Positions 1 through 12,124 of a stretch of 64,000 nt of DNA are shown in pieces. This DNA is from Chaunax sp. Z400 (lineage: Eukaryota; Chordata; Actinopteri; Lophiiformes; Chaunacidae): positions 24,644,810 through 24,708,809 of the forward strand of contig CM075187.1 of assembly GCA_037577475.1 (NCBI GenBank), given 5' to 3'. The first letter of the stretch is position 1. The number at the start of each line of letters is the position of its first letter. The notes under the pieces were generated by a model. That model worked only from the letters and a program-made list of their open reading frames with translations, was not told the origin of the DNA and made no database searches. A program made the translations under genes and the position numbers.

Positions 1-1031
1 ACTCTTTTCGTCACAGGGGATCTAAACTCGTTCACAATGCCCTACATGAAAGGAGCACAGGATCTCCACTACCTCCTCCTCCACCTTCACCTCCCCACGC
101 CGTACTTGAAAATGTCTTCAAATATTGCTGTTAATGTAGCTCGAGGTCTTAAGAGACCAGTAACAGCATCTGAGCTCTTTTAAAATCGCATTTAGTTAAA
201 ATAGTCTCTTGCTGTGCTGCACTCACGTGTTTCATTTTCCTTCTTGGTTGCAGACTCGCATGAAATCTAAGAGGAGCTGCCATTCAAGTTTCACAATGTG
301 AAGTTGATGAATGTTGCAGTAGCTACAGTATGTGCATGTGTTGTTACTTGCCATAGCAGGTAAAGCAAAGATGAGATTGATGACATTAATTATGGCTGTA
401 TTCTTAAATGCTCCAGTTCTGTGAGGTTGCTATTTGCAGTCAGTCTCTGGCATGACTTTATTGGAGCACCCTAAATATTATTATTTTATATTAATATATT
501 ATAAGTTGTATACACCTGTACTGTTCCTGCTGTGATCAGTCACACACCTCATTGTCTCAGGTTCATTTCTGTCCAGATAGTAGGCATTACACCACACAAC
601 ATTAACCAAAAGCAATAGAGAAACACAGGTTTTTTGTGTGTGTCAATATAGTTTCTGAAAGAATGTAGCTGCTAATATACGTGGTGGTTGTTAGCATGTG
701 TTTTATCATTTAAATAAATTGTCTCGGCATTAAAAGAGTGTGTTTGTATATCACAATATCCCACCAATAATATTTTAATGACCTTCTATTCCATCCATCC
801 ATTCCTAGGTGTGTGTTTTAATATTTCTCAATAATATTAATATTTATCAGCCTGTCTGCTGTCAGAGTTGTGATTATTAGCTATTTTGTTTTGAGTGCTG
901 AAGCTGTGCTGTTCTTACACATTCCACCCAAAAAAAAACAAAAAAAAAAACACATGCCTCGAATGGAAAGTTTGATTCAAAAGAAGTGAAGAGAGCTGAA
1001 TCCTCTTCCCTCTTCCTCCTGTGTTCTACAG
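1..1031 (+). other. sema4c intron
   Basis: No exon-like frame was recognised in this stretch. It is AT-rich and ends in the pyrimidine-rich acceptor of the first visible sema4c exon. A poly-A tract lies near 930..950. Confidence 0.7.
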
Positions 1032-1147
1032 GGGAAGGCTGGCTGCAGAGGGTCGTGATTCTGGGCTCCGAGACCCACGTGATAGAGGAGATCCAGCTGT
1101 TTGAGACGGCCCAGCCTGTGGACAGCCTGACCATCTCCCACTCCAAG
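1032..1147 (+). CDS. sema4c: sema4c exon: end of sema domain
   Basis: The exon follows tgttctacag and ends before gtaagg. It begins with two bases of a split codon and ends in phase 0. It encodes GEGWLQRVVILG ... DSLTISHSK, the last propeller strands of the sema domain before the PSI module. Confidence 0.93.
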
Positions 1148-4100
1148 GTAAGGGGGGAAAAAAAGGAACTTATTTTGACAAATTTGTTTTTCAAGCGTTA
1201 TTGCTCAGGGAATTGAATTCTCAGCGTGTAAAAACGGTTGTTTTTCTTCTGTGACTCCGGAGGAGCCGGAGAAAATGTGGTATCATCAGGGTTAGCTTGA
1301 ATTGGGCTTGGAGACCTCACACGTTTAATGGAAAGGCTGCATTTCAAATTGGGGGCATGGAGTTTAAAAAACGAGATGTTTACTACAATGGAAGGGTTTA
1401 GTTAAAAGATGCATCCAGAATATTTAGTCATGACCATAAAAATGTGCCTGTCAGTGTGCGCTGTGGCTTAGGGGATAAGATGGCAATCACAAACTATAAT
1501 ATCTCTGTTTTAGGATGAAACTGTTTTAGGATGCTTGAGTTCATATTTTTGATTGTTGTATTTTCAGGTTTGGAAAGTTAAAGAAACTTTCGGATGACCC
1601 CTTCCAATTCTAATGTCAAGCAAGTGTGGGGAAAGGAGTTGAAGTCATTACTGTACCTCTTGAAGACAAGAGGACACGAGAATCAAAAATATTTCATTCT
1701 CGATTCATGTCTGTCTTGATGCGTTTTAGTCGAGGACATATGAAGAGACCAGACTCAATGCAACAAATTGAGGCAGAAGAGATTCTAATAAGAAGAAAAT
1801 ATTTCTTTTGAGCTCAGATTTCCGACTGCTCCCTCTCAGCTTTGTGCATGTTTTCATCATGGACTCCTCGCTGTATCGTTGTCTGTCTTTTTGAGAGATG
1901 AGAAATTTTAAGGGTGTCTCAAGGGAAACATTTTTCAAAGTTTCTTTGTTGTGTTGGTAATCTCCTGTCTGCCACATCTAGCATAGTTCTGCACTTCATC
2001 TAATCGTATCCCTCGAAAGTCTAGTTTTGGTTCCATTGGCTTACTTCGCTGTTGTATCACTCGTTCATTGTTGTTCAGTGATAACAGCAGGACTGATCTG
2101 GAGCCCTTTTAGTCATTCACTTATAGTCATAGATCCATAGACAACAGTCAGACTGTGAGCGCAGTGCCGTCGGCCTGGTGCGACTCAGCAGACATTTTTA
2201 TCAACACTGAACTTTGTCGCCTCGTGAATCCAAAACCCTCTTCACAATAACAGTAATTACAGTCCTTCACTGCAGCAGGGATTTGAACCTCTGCTCCTGT
2301 TGTTTTCTCCGTGTCCCTGCCCTGTCAGCTGAGCCTGTGTTGTTGACACCCGCTGTGTCCCCGTGGCTTTTGAATGGCATGTACACCAATCAATGGCGTT
2401 TTGACAGGTAGCTCCCTGCCCGCTGCTTATCTTATTAATGGTGACTTAGCCACGACCAGACATTTTATAAAAGCTTTTGCGAAAACGGCGCAACCCATAT
2501 TGGATTGGATGAGGGTAAAGGGGGGTAAATGTTATTGTAATTGAGAGTGATTATCCCATTATCTACTCTAACCCCTAACTGAGTCACTCTCCCTCTCTCC
2601 CTCTGTTTATCTTCCCTCTTTTTTCTTCACCTCTCTCTGGTTTCTGTCTCTGGATAATGACTGGACCTGCTCTTTGTCTTCCTCTTCTCCTTCTCTCTGT
2701 CTCTCTGTAGAAGTACGTTTACGTCGGCTCTCGTTCTGAGGTTCTCCAGCTGCCCTTGGCTAACTGCAGCCGCTATCAGTCTCAGCCAGACTGTCTGCTT
2801 GCGCGGGACCCATACTGCGCTTGGGACAGCGAGGGCCGGGCGTGTGTCCGCATCGACCTCCACCGCGGGTGAGACATGTTCCCGTGTTCACCCATGCATG
2901 CATACTATATATACTCAATATTGGTATTTCGAGGCTTTGTATTAATAAACTGCTGTTGATAATCTTGGAAAAAAATGTTTTATTATTATGCACCCTTTAA
3001 ACTCCATTGGCACCCATACTAAAAAGAGTCTTTTGGTTAGATATAAGCAGCTCTGTATAGATGAATAAAGTGGGTTTCATTACAGGTTTTACAAACTTTC
3101 ACAAGCTGTATTAAATTCTCCAGCTTTACATGCTGTGATTTCCCTCCTTTGTCTTGTGAAACAAACTATATATTCATAAATAAGTATTTGTGGCTGAAAT
3201 GTTTAAATTATTTTGCAAAAGTCTGAATTTTTGTATGTATTTCCTGTAGATTCTGGTTATTTTGTGTGTCATTATTGTTACACAACAGATTGCACACAGC
3301 ATATTGGATCCATTGTTGTCTGTGGTACTCCGTGTCCCTCAGTTTGAATGAGAAACAAATATTATTCTGCTCTGCTTTCTGCCCTTTCCTCTCAAGGTCC
3401 ACCTCCTCCCTGTCACAGGACCTCATGCTGGAAAGGTTCAGCCGGGGAAAAGCCAAATTCGATAAGCCCATCTCTATCCCCAGCCCTGGTGAGTATGGAG
3501 CTACACCTCAGTAGTGGCCCCTTGTGGGGATTGACTGAAAGTACAGGAGCAAGTTTGAAGTGAGTAAAGGGAATGTGGTTTGCAGCCGGACTGAGTGAAT
3601 ACATTTGGACTGAGCTGAATAAATTGAATTAAGTAGAGAGTTTGCAGCTTTAAAATGTGAATTTGAATTATTATGGATGATTCTGTAACCCCCTCTTATT
3701 TCTACTCCTCCCCCTATCTCCTCCTCCTCCTGCTGTCTTTCGGTTCCTCTGCAGAACACTCCCGTCTGAGGAACATAACGGTAGTGGTGGGGTCTGACAT
3801 GGTGTTGCCTTGCCAGCTGGTCTCCAACCTGGCTCAACCATGCTGGGTTCTCAACGACCGTGAGCTCCAGCTGGGTGACCCCGAGGAAGGAGGCCCTCGC
3901 TTCGACCAGACACTGAAGGCCCTCATCATCCCTGAAGCAGGCCAGATGCAAGCAGGCCGTTATATCTGCTACTCTGAGGAGCAGGGGGTCAAGTTTCAGA
4001 CCGAGCGATACCAGGTGGCCGTAGTCGCCAGTGCTCCAGTCTTTATGGAAGCTCGGGCTCCAGACAGCAGCATGGGCCTCTTCTGGGTGTTGGTCATCAC

Positions 4101-4650
4101 TCTTGGAGCAGCATGCCTGCTGCTCCTTGTGGCAGCTCTTTACCTTCGCAGGAGGCTGAAGCTGGCATTGGGCAAGGGAGCCGACATGAAGCCTCTTGAG
4201 AGCACCCTGGTCTACCCCATTACCCTGCCCAAGGAGCCGCCCACCTTTGTGCCCAGCAAGATGCCCAGCGACGAGGACCGTTTCTGGGAGACGGGCGCCA
4301 ACTACTACTACTCAGACGGCTCGCTGAAGATCGTTCCCGGCCACGCCCTGGGGCCCAGCAGTGTCAGCAGCACGGCGTCACCCAGCGCCATTCCCGGCCA
4401 GCCCATCCACTCCCCCAGCCGTCTCAGTCTCACTAACATCCGAGGCTCTGGTAGCAATGGCTACATCCGCCTTAACCTGAGCACAGCAGGGGAGGAGAGG
4501 GCTAGCAGTGCTGGCGCTGGGGGTGGCGGGCTCGGAGGCCTCGGCATGGGCGGGAACGACTACTCCAGCCCCTTCAAAGAAGAGCTGAGACGCACCTTGC
4601 AGCAGAGAAGTGTGTTACCTGATGCCAACCCCGAGGAGTCGTCTGTCTAG
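1032..4650 (+). CDS. sema4c: Semaphorin-4C, 3' part (4 exons)
   Basis: Class 4 transmembrane semaphorin, a plexin-B ligand at the cell surface. Coding exons are 1032..1147, 2711..2868, 3397..3488 and 3755..4650; all junctions are AG/GT and the phases join without a break. They encode the last sema blade (GEGWLQRVVILGSETH), a PSI domain (DCLLARDPYCAW), a linker, an Ig domain (LPCQLVSN ... YICYSEEQG), a membrane helix (about 4075..4150) followed by RRRLK, and a cytoplasmic tail with the conserved YYYSDGSLKIVPGHA block. The C-terminus NPEESSV is the class I PDZ ligand known for SEMA4C, which separates it from other SEMA4 paralogues. The tail holds a Gly-rich stretch (GAGGGGLGGLGMGG). The 5' exons lie outside the window. 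Two PSI cysteines appear to be missing (see findings). Confidence 0.95.
1148..2710 (+). other. sema4c intron
   Basis: Intron between the last sema-domain exon and the PSI exon. A long CT-rich run precedes the acceptor (2585..2710). No gene or clear repeat was recognised. Confidence 0.75.
2711..2868 (+). CDS. sema4c: sema4c exon: PSI domain
   Basis: The exon follows a pyrimidine tract and ctctctgtag and ends before gtgaga. It encodes KYVYVGSRSEVLQLPLANC followed by the PSI module with the hallmark ARDPYCAWD. One cysteine expected between the first and DC positions is Gln here (YQSQPDC). Confidence 0.93.
2869..3396 (+). other. sema4c intron
   Basis: AT-rich intron between the PSI exon and the linker exon. 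Nothing else was recognised in it. Confidence 0.75.
3397..3488 (+). CDS. sema4c: sema4c exon: PSI-Ig linker
   Basis: A short exon after ctctcaag and before gtgagt, with phases 2 and 1 that match both neighbours. It encodes a linker (STSSLSQDLMLERFSRGKAK) with no cysteine. It is the least conserved part of the gene, so the call rests on splice signals and phase. Confidence 0.8.
3755..4650 (+). CDS. sema4c: sema4c last exon: Ig, membrane segment, cytoplasmic tail
   Basis: The acceptor is ctctgcag and the frame stays open to TAG at 4648. In order it encodes the Ig domain with two disulfide cysteines plus one extra Cys (PCWVLND), a juxtamembrane stalk, one membrane helix, a basic stop-transfer stretch, and the tail ending NPEESSV. 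In related proteins this tail binds PSD-95 and GIPC-type PDZ domains. Confidence 0.95.
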
Positions 4651-4990
4651 GCCTGTCCTCCTCCTTCTCCATTTCCCTGAGTTGGAAAAACAAAACAACC
4701 AACCTACCTCCCTCCTTTTGAGGATGCCTGCTCTCTCTTTCAGTGACACGCTGTCAATTCCCCATGCTCTCTCTCTCTCTCACTCTGCCAATGCCTGCTT
4801 GGCTCCCTGTAGACATTAATAGCACACAGCATGTTAAATATACACACTCGTCAACCGCGTCTGCCGAAACGCACTCATGTTATTATAGTGTTTTGGGCAA
4901 CATGCATTCATGATTGTGGCTTCTTCTTCCTCCACTGTGCAATCGCCACATGTGTAAATTGTGTATTAAAAAGGCTAAACGCAGAGAACA
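4651..4990 (+). other. sema4c: sema4c 3' UTR, proximal part
   Basis: Sequence after the stop codon is pyrimidine-rich, with no further frame. An ATTAAA hexamer at 4965..4970 is the first plausible polyadenylation signal. A longer UTR cannot be excluded. Confidence 0.45.
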
Positions 4991-6200
4991 CCTCAAGCAT
5001 GGAAGTTAAACAAACGGCGTTGCGTGTGTGCTGGAGCCAACGTTTCTTTAACGCTGAGTGGACCAAGGGAGGCTTTTTTAGCCGCTGTGCTGAAACAAGA
5101 TGACGAACAATGAATGCAGCTAAGCATAAACAGGATTCTCTGTCATTCTGTTCCTTTCAGACTTTTTCAGCTTAATGCACTTAAATATTGGAAGCGCGTC
5201 TTCCCTTTTTGTATTTGTGAGCCAAGAGTGTGAGAGCAGCGTAACAAGACTAATTAATCTAGAAGCAAGACGACAATCATGTCCCCGTAGAAGGAGCTCT
5301 GCGTGGGGCAAAGAGGAGAGGAGAGCGAGCGAGACACAAAGAGAGAGGAAATTAAATGGAAAATGAAGTGAAGTGGAGTGAGAGACACAAGGGGCTTTTT
5401 GAATGAAGGACAATCTCTCAAACTTTCTCTGCCCAATTTCTATTTATTTCCCTATGTTGTATTTATCCCCCGGACGAAATCCTCAATCCCTTCTACTTTA
5501 ATTTGTTGTGATGGTTGGTTTGAATTAAGACTTGTCTTGTTGTTCTTTATCTATGACTTATGAACGACATCAGTGTTCAAACAGATATCAAGTGACTAAC
5601 GGCTCCTCTCTGTGAATGAAAATGCGAGGACACTTACATTCCTCGCTCATCCCCGCATGGTGACCTTCAAATGCACTTTCTACTCTAACAAAATACAAGT
5701 GCACTCCAAACGGCATTTAGTAGGGTCACAGGGTGCAACGGATGCGTGTTTAGTTTGAGCCCTTTTGGACTTTTGTTCACCTCTTTAGAACAAAACGGCT
5801 ATTTACATTCAGATCTCAGCAGTGGAACAAAAACTGCTCTCTTAATTACAGATTGAATCTGACACGAAGACATTAGGCATGGAGAATGTAGTTGAATCCT
5901 CACTGTCGCGACCGCTGTGGATGTCTCAATAAGTGCTTTATATCTTATGTGTTCGGTGAGGGTGATAACTCGCACTGCCAAGAAGGAAACTAGCCCTCCC
6001 ACACACAAACACACTTACACACTCATGGTTCCCTGGACGCCAACGATCCTGGACTACAGTATGTATTTGGCTGACCCCAAAACCCCTTGAAACCCCCTCA
6101 CTCTTACCGATGCCCAGAGACTGATCCGGGGCTACTGTGGACTTAAACAGAGGAAGAGCACTGTAAAACACACCAACATAAGAAGACACACAGTGTTGAT
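4991..6200. other. Intergenic, nothing recognised
   Basis: No supported gene. It may include distal sema4c 3' UTR. The open frames here are short and unrecognised. Confidence 0.5.
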
Positions 6201-6217
6201 GGAAGGATGGATGGATG

Positions 6218-6280
<63 letters not shown>
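6201..6280. repeat. GGAT / CAGA compound microsatellite
   Basis: About four GGAT units (6205..6220) are followed by about fifteen uninterrupted CAGA units up to 6280. The open frames crossing it (poly CLSV) are products of the repeat. Confidence 0.97.
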
Positions 6281-9200
6281 TTACTGCTGCCATGTGATGA
6301 ACTGCTGGCTTCAGGCAAGGAGCAGCCGTGAACCAGTGAAAGGTATTCTTCCATTTAATTAAATTCATGCTAACATATTGACACAAAGCCCTAACCAGCA
6401 CTATTAAGAATTATTAAGTTTATTTACCGGTCTTATCTGGCTGTCCCTCTGCTCATCTTTTCACTAAGGGGAGTAATTCAACATTTTAGGAAATACGGGT
6501 ATTTGTTTTTCTGCTGAGACTTAAATGAGAAGATCTATGTCAATCTCATATCTGTCTGTTCAATGTGAAGCTGCTATGAAACTGTTAGCTAAACTAGCAT
6601 ATAGACTGAAAACTGGGAAACAAAGGTAAAAGAAAAAAGCTCATTAAATGACACACACTAAAACAAATAAATCATTGGATAAACTTTTTTTTTTAAATGA
6701 TGAAATCGATCACATGAGATATTTGACTAAATGTAAAGAATTTATTCTGTTTAACGTATTTTTTTTACTCCATTTGAACTTTTTAAGATGCATGTTTTTG
6801 CACTGTGGGGAGCAGAACCCATGCAGAAAGAGCAACAGTTCTCTTCACCACACCACCGTCAGTTTAGTCACCCGATAAAACTAAAAGGAAAGCATAAATT
6901 GCTATAATAAGATAAGACTAAAAACATTTTATTACAGTCATTGTTAATTTACTATAAGTAAAGAGGAATATTCTCTTCAGAAGACCTTTTTTTCTGATGT
7001 CTTTTGCCTTTAATTTTAAAGGACAGCTGAAGAAATTTGAAGCAGGAAATGGGGAGTGAGAGAGGGTGGGGGGAACATGCGGCAGGGAGCTGCGAGCCGA
7101 AATCAAGCCCATGGCCACCGCGGGAGGACTGCAGCCTCTGTATATCGGGCACACACTTTAATCACTGCGCTATCTGCACCCCTGTTGTGATGTATTTTCA
7201 AAAATAAAAATCACCTTATATGTACTTATAAATAAGAACTTTAAAAAATGAATAAAACTGTATGATGCTACATCACAGGGTTACGTGACATGAAAACCTT
7301 TGGTTTGAAGTGAAAATGAGGTTTAAATGAAAGCAATGTTTTTAATTTTGGCAGTGGGGAATGCTCTTTCTTTTCTAGCTAACTGAGCAAATCAGGTTTC
7401 AAACAGAAAGCATCATTTTCAATTAGACTAATTTAAAAATGTACTTTCAATAAATGACTCTTTTTTAATATAACCTTTTCAGTTGTGAATCCCACAAAGT
7501 CACTGTTCCAGGCCAAGAAATTGTGTTGGACATAAACCCCACATCAAATTGCAATTTGTTGTTTTACACTTTTGTTTTTATGTGGATTAAACGAAGGAGA
7601 TACAATATGGTAGTTAATGAGTTTTAGACATACTGAAAGGTGGATTATTTTTACCACTGCACAAAGTCAGGCCAGCTGTTTCCCACTGTGGTCAGTCTTC
7701 AGACTAAGCTAAACTAAGCTTCTTCTTCTGGTACAGATATTAGGTTGGTGTCATCCTCCTCATCTTCTCTCAGCAAGAAGCTAGCATTTGATTAAAACAT
7801 TGAAACACTATATATTGCTGACAGGTTTTAAAAAAATGCATACCATAAACTCAATATGCCTAATGTTTCCTGGTTTATTTTTAGACCTAGTTTGAATGAG
7901 ACTGTATTAATTAAGCTGAATATAGTATCCTGACTTAGCAGCATTTAGCTCAAGACACAGATACAGCCTCACAGAGAACCTAGCATGGCTGTGGATTCTA
8001 AGTCTTGTCACATCATTTTGGACAGTCTGTTTCTCATCAAACACTGTTCCTTAGGTTGGGCAGCAGGAAAAGGCACAGACTGGAACATTTTGTTAGAGAA
8101 AAACTCTCTCAGGCTCACAAGGACCAAAATAAGTTGACAGTCTTTGTCAGACTGAAATGCGTTCTGCTGTCATTCAGACAGCATACGGGAGCTTTTCATA
8201 CCAACACCATATCATCATGCATTTTCATACTAACTTTAAATTATTTTGTCTTCTCTCTGTGCTTCATCCATCAGGAGCGGCTTTTGTTTTTTTGGAACGT
8301 GTCTGTCGGGACCAGAGGAGCACAGAAAGAATGAAGGAGAGGACAAAATAACCCTGTTTTGCCCCACTGTGTACAGAGTGCTCAGAGAGATGTAGAATAT
8401 CAAAATGATCCCAAGGTTGAAGAGGTACTCAGCCATCAGCGCTCCATCCTCGTGTTGCATGATCCTCTGCAAGTGGACTGTACATCTTTGATATGATCAT
8501 CCTCGTACAAGTGCATCATTTTGATTGATTTCTGGACTTTCACAGACACTAATGTTGTAGGACACTAATGCTCTCTTCGGAAAAAAAAAAAGTATGTCTG
8601 ATTTTATGGTTCAAGGGTTGTAAAAGAATTTATGGCTGCGTTTCAACATGTTTACTTTTTCTGTGCCTCTTCACCTTTTGGATAAGCCAAAGTAGACTGC
8701 AGTTGCTTTTGTTCTTGTTAAAATACTTAAATTAATTTTATTTGATTCCGGATCGATATTTGAGTCTCAGCAGTCCGTCCACTTTGCTACACTGTGCTGA
8801 TACCTGCAACCTTTCTGCATATTTTATCTGCAGCTAAATTGTCCCTCAAGTAAAATGCAAAAAATGGCTTGAGGCTGAAGGGCTTCCTGTCTCTGTCCTG
8901 TTAATATGTCAGTATTGATCTGCTGGGCCCAATTCTTTGTCCCTTCCCTTTATGAAAGACTGAATAATGTACCAAAACTTAAACCATTATATCATAGACC
9001 ATAGACACATGGTGGCCATTTTCCTTCGACTTAAGTTCAGGGTGGGAAACTCAAATGTCATATTGCTGTGTTCTGTGTTCTAGGGTGCAAGCCACTTAAA
9101 TTAAAGAAATCTGACAAATCGTTAGCATATCACATCTTCCCGATTGATCAGCAACTGAAACACAATGATCACTGAACATCTGGAAGGATATCTGGAAATG

Positions 9201-10368
9201 TTTCAACATACAACAACATATTTTATATCTCATTAGCCTGAACAACATTAGCTTCCCACTGCTACATCCAGTGTGTTTTACTTCTAGACTTAAATAAATG
9301 TGTCCAAGATGTGTCCTAATATTTTAAAATTAATTTACACCTTTCTTATCATACTGTGTTACAATAATTGGGAAAACTATAAATTAATATGAAGGCTGGG
9401 AAATGGTTGAATGCTAATGTTAATTGTCATCTAATGGTAGTTAATGGTTATGTTGTTATTATGTTGTTTTACCTTGAAATTGTCCCTGCATTTTTGAGAT
9501 TTGCAACCTGGAAACTCAGCAGCAGGACATTTGTGCTTCCCATAGGGATTGGAAAATGGTCGCTGTGTGAATAAGATATTTTTTTCAGCCCCTAAAAAAC
9601 AAATAAGTATATGTTGATGCAAAGCAGAACAGTGATGGAATGTGTCCCCTTTGCATAATTAAATTCCTTAAAGCAGAAAGCTAAAACATATTAGAGCTTA
9701 CACTGGTACTTGGTTTAAGTCTTAATATATTTCCCTTTTACATTTGGGATTTTCTTTTAATGTAACATATCGCAGAAACTGAAAAGATGAAAGAATACAG
9801 GTCTCAAGCTTAAAAAAATGCATGTATAATGTACTTTGTGCATTTTTCTTCAGTTCTTAAACATCTTTTTGCTCATGAAATTTTCCCTCCACACAAGGCT
9901 TTAAATTCTGCTGTTTTTTTCTTTATTATTTGAGTTATTCTATTATCACTCCAATTTTACTTTGCCCTATATTTGCTAATCTGTTAATGATCTTTTGTTT
10001 GTTTTTAAAATATGTTAAGTAACTTATTTCACTTGTAAAAACATGTTGATATTTATTATCATTGTACATATGTCCTTATTTTTTATATGTGTATATATAC
10101 ACAAATAAAAATAGAGATATAGTTGAGATATGTGACTTTGTCTGTCAAAGAGGATGTCCACCATTTTTACACACAGATTAATAATAGTCTGTGAAAACAT
10201 TTATATAATGTTTTCTGTGGCTTTGGGGGAGTTTTGTCAACTCAAACAAAATAAATGTGATGATGTCATATTGATGTCACCAGTCTTATCATCAGTCTAG
10301 ATTTATAACACAAAGCTTGTTTTACAAACTGGAGGCATAGAGCTGGTGTTAGCTGAGAGACAGACGGT
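6281..10368. other. AT-rich intergenic DNA
   Basis: Apart from the SINE at 7005..7183, no gene was recognised between the microsatellite and the foldback element. Only short, shadow-like open frames are present. Confidence 0.6.
7005..7183 (-). repeat. tRNA-derived SINE, minus strand
   Basis: Read on the minus strand from 7183, the sequence begins like a tRNA gene: an A-box-like TAGCGCAGTGATTAAAGTG and, about 40 bases on, a degenerate B-box-like GGGCTTGATTTC. A tRNA-unrelated body and an AT-rich tail near TTAAAGGCAAAAGA follow. This layout is typical of teleost tRNA-SINEs. The boxes are too diverged for a working tRNA. I do not assign a named family. Confidence 0.7.
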
Positions 10369-11129
10369 CTGTTGAAGCCAATAATGTAATATCGGCTGAT
10401 AACGTTATAACTGCCAATAACGTAATAATTTTTCATTTTTTAATGTAATAAAAGCCGATAATGTAGTAACTTGCCGATAATAAAATACAATTTATGAACC
10501 AATAACATAATAACTTTTGCCCATAATGTAATAAGTTATTACATCATTGGCTGGTTGTTACATTATTGGCTGGGTTTTTAAAATCCTTAAAAATGTAATA
10601 ACTGGAGCCGATAATGTAATAATATACTTATTTCACTTTATTTAAGTTGATTTATTGGCTATAGGTGTCACAGTTCCATGACACTTACCCTTACTACTTA
10701 TTCACTTTTTTTGTATTATATTATTTGAATTACTTTGTTGCATATTAATTTGATTATTACCACTGATATATTATTATTATTATTACTTTAGTTTTGATTA
10801 AACAGTAAGGGTAGGTGTCATGGAAGTGTGACACCTATAGCCAATAAATCAAACTTAAATAAAGTGATATAAGTATATTATTACATTATCGGCTCTAGTT
10901 ATTACATTTTTTAAGGATTTTTTTAAACCCAGCCAATAATGTAACAACCAGCCAATACTGTAATAACTTATTACATTATGGGCAAAATGTTATTACGTTA
11001 TTGGTTCAGAAAGTTTATTATGTTATTGGCAAGTTACTACGTTATCAGCTCTATTACATAAAAAAGAAGTTATTACGTTATTGTCCGTTATTACATTATC
11101 AGCGGTTATTATGTTATTGGCTGCTACAG
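10369..11129. mobile_element. Foldback (long inverted repeat) element, probably non-autonomous
   Basis: Two arms of about 320 bases (10369..10697 and 10804..11129) are near-perfect reverse complements around a ~105 base AT-rich spacer. The outer ends read CTGTTG on the left and CTACAG on the right, so the termini are inverted CTGTWG, and both are flanked by ggt (10366..10368 and 11130..11132), a possible 3 bp target duplication. The arms are built from a ~17 base motif, roughly GCCRATAAYGTAATAA, repeated in both orientations, so each arm also has its own hairpin (10526..10544). No coding frame is present. I infer a MITE or foldback-type DNA transposon; the superfamily is unknown. Confidence 0.75.
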
Positions 11130-11240
11130 GGTCCAACAAAAAGAATATGTTGATATTCATTATGGGAAATGTAGGATGCGGTGTTTTCCACCGTTTGACT
11201 CTTGTAGAACCTAAAAGTCAGGATATCTGAGCTTCCATAT

Positions 11241-11575
11241 TTAATTACTGCAGTGTCCCTTTAACACATATTTAGGAGGCAGTGGGTAGATATTGGAGAG
11301 TGTTTCTATATTCTGTTTGTCTTTCTTTCTGGATGCCCACTTTAGAACCTGTGTGTGTCCTAGAAACCTGAAGACTTGACAGTAGACACAGCGTGGTTCA
11401 GAATGGTGGCGGTGTGGGGAGGGGCTCCACCTGTCCACTGTCATCTCCACATGTTCAGGAATGCTCAGCTCCAGGTTGTTATGACAGCGCCAGATGCTGT
11501 TCAAGCTCCTATCATTGTCAAACATGAAGCCGATGGCCGCTGTGTCGAACTTTACCGTTTCTCAATTTCTTTGTC
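11241..11575 (-). pseudogene. Possible decayed coding fragment, unidentified
   Basis: On the minus strand a frame stays open from about 11555 through 11400 with an unusually protein-like composition (FDTAAIGFMFDNDRS, then SIWRCHNNLELSIPEHVEM). No splice site or start context supports a living gene and I do not recognise the family. It could be a gene relic, part of a mobile element, or chance. Confidence 0.25.
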
Positions 11576-12124
11576 ACATTTGTAAACATTTTTTAAAGTT
11601 CTCATCACTGACGGGTTTTTTTTTGGTTTGTTTGTTTTTTTATTCTAACTTTAAAGTCAGATTTCTGAGAATAAATCAGAATTCTGAGAATTAAGTGAGG
11701 ATTCTGAGATTAAAGTCAGAATTCTGACTTTGAAGTCATGTGGCCCTTATCCTCTTCCGTAGAAATCTGAACATTATTCCTCTGTAGTAATGACGTATAG
11801 TGACATGCTGTAAATTGCAATGGAATCTGGGAGAAATAATATCAGAAAACTTTATTATCTGTCATGACAGAAAATCATGTTAGGCGTGGCTCAACATACA
11901 AAACAAAGAAAAACCCAGACAATTGACAGCACATATTGCCTTTATTTGCAGGAATGTACTGTAAACTTAACTGTAAACAGCAGAGCATCATGGGAAGGTG
12001 AAAGAAAAGTGTGAGAACTAAAATATGAAAATGAAACAGACACGCTGCAACATGCTCAGTCTTTTGACACATATGTCCAGAGCTGTGTAAGATAAGGTAA
12101 CCTCCACTGAGTAATACAAGACAC

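Noticed and set aside
5938..6401. Minus-strand proteins rich in CLSV repeats
   Set aside because: They are translations of the CAGA microsatellite.
7090..7183. tRNA gene on the minus strand
   Set aside because: The A and B boxes are degenerate and the tRNA-like part continues into a SINE body and tail, so it is a retroposon rather than a working tRNA.
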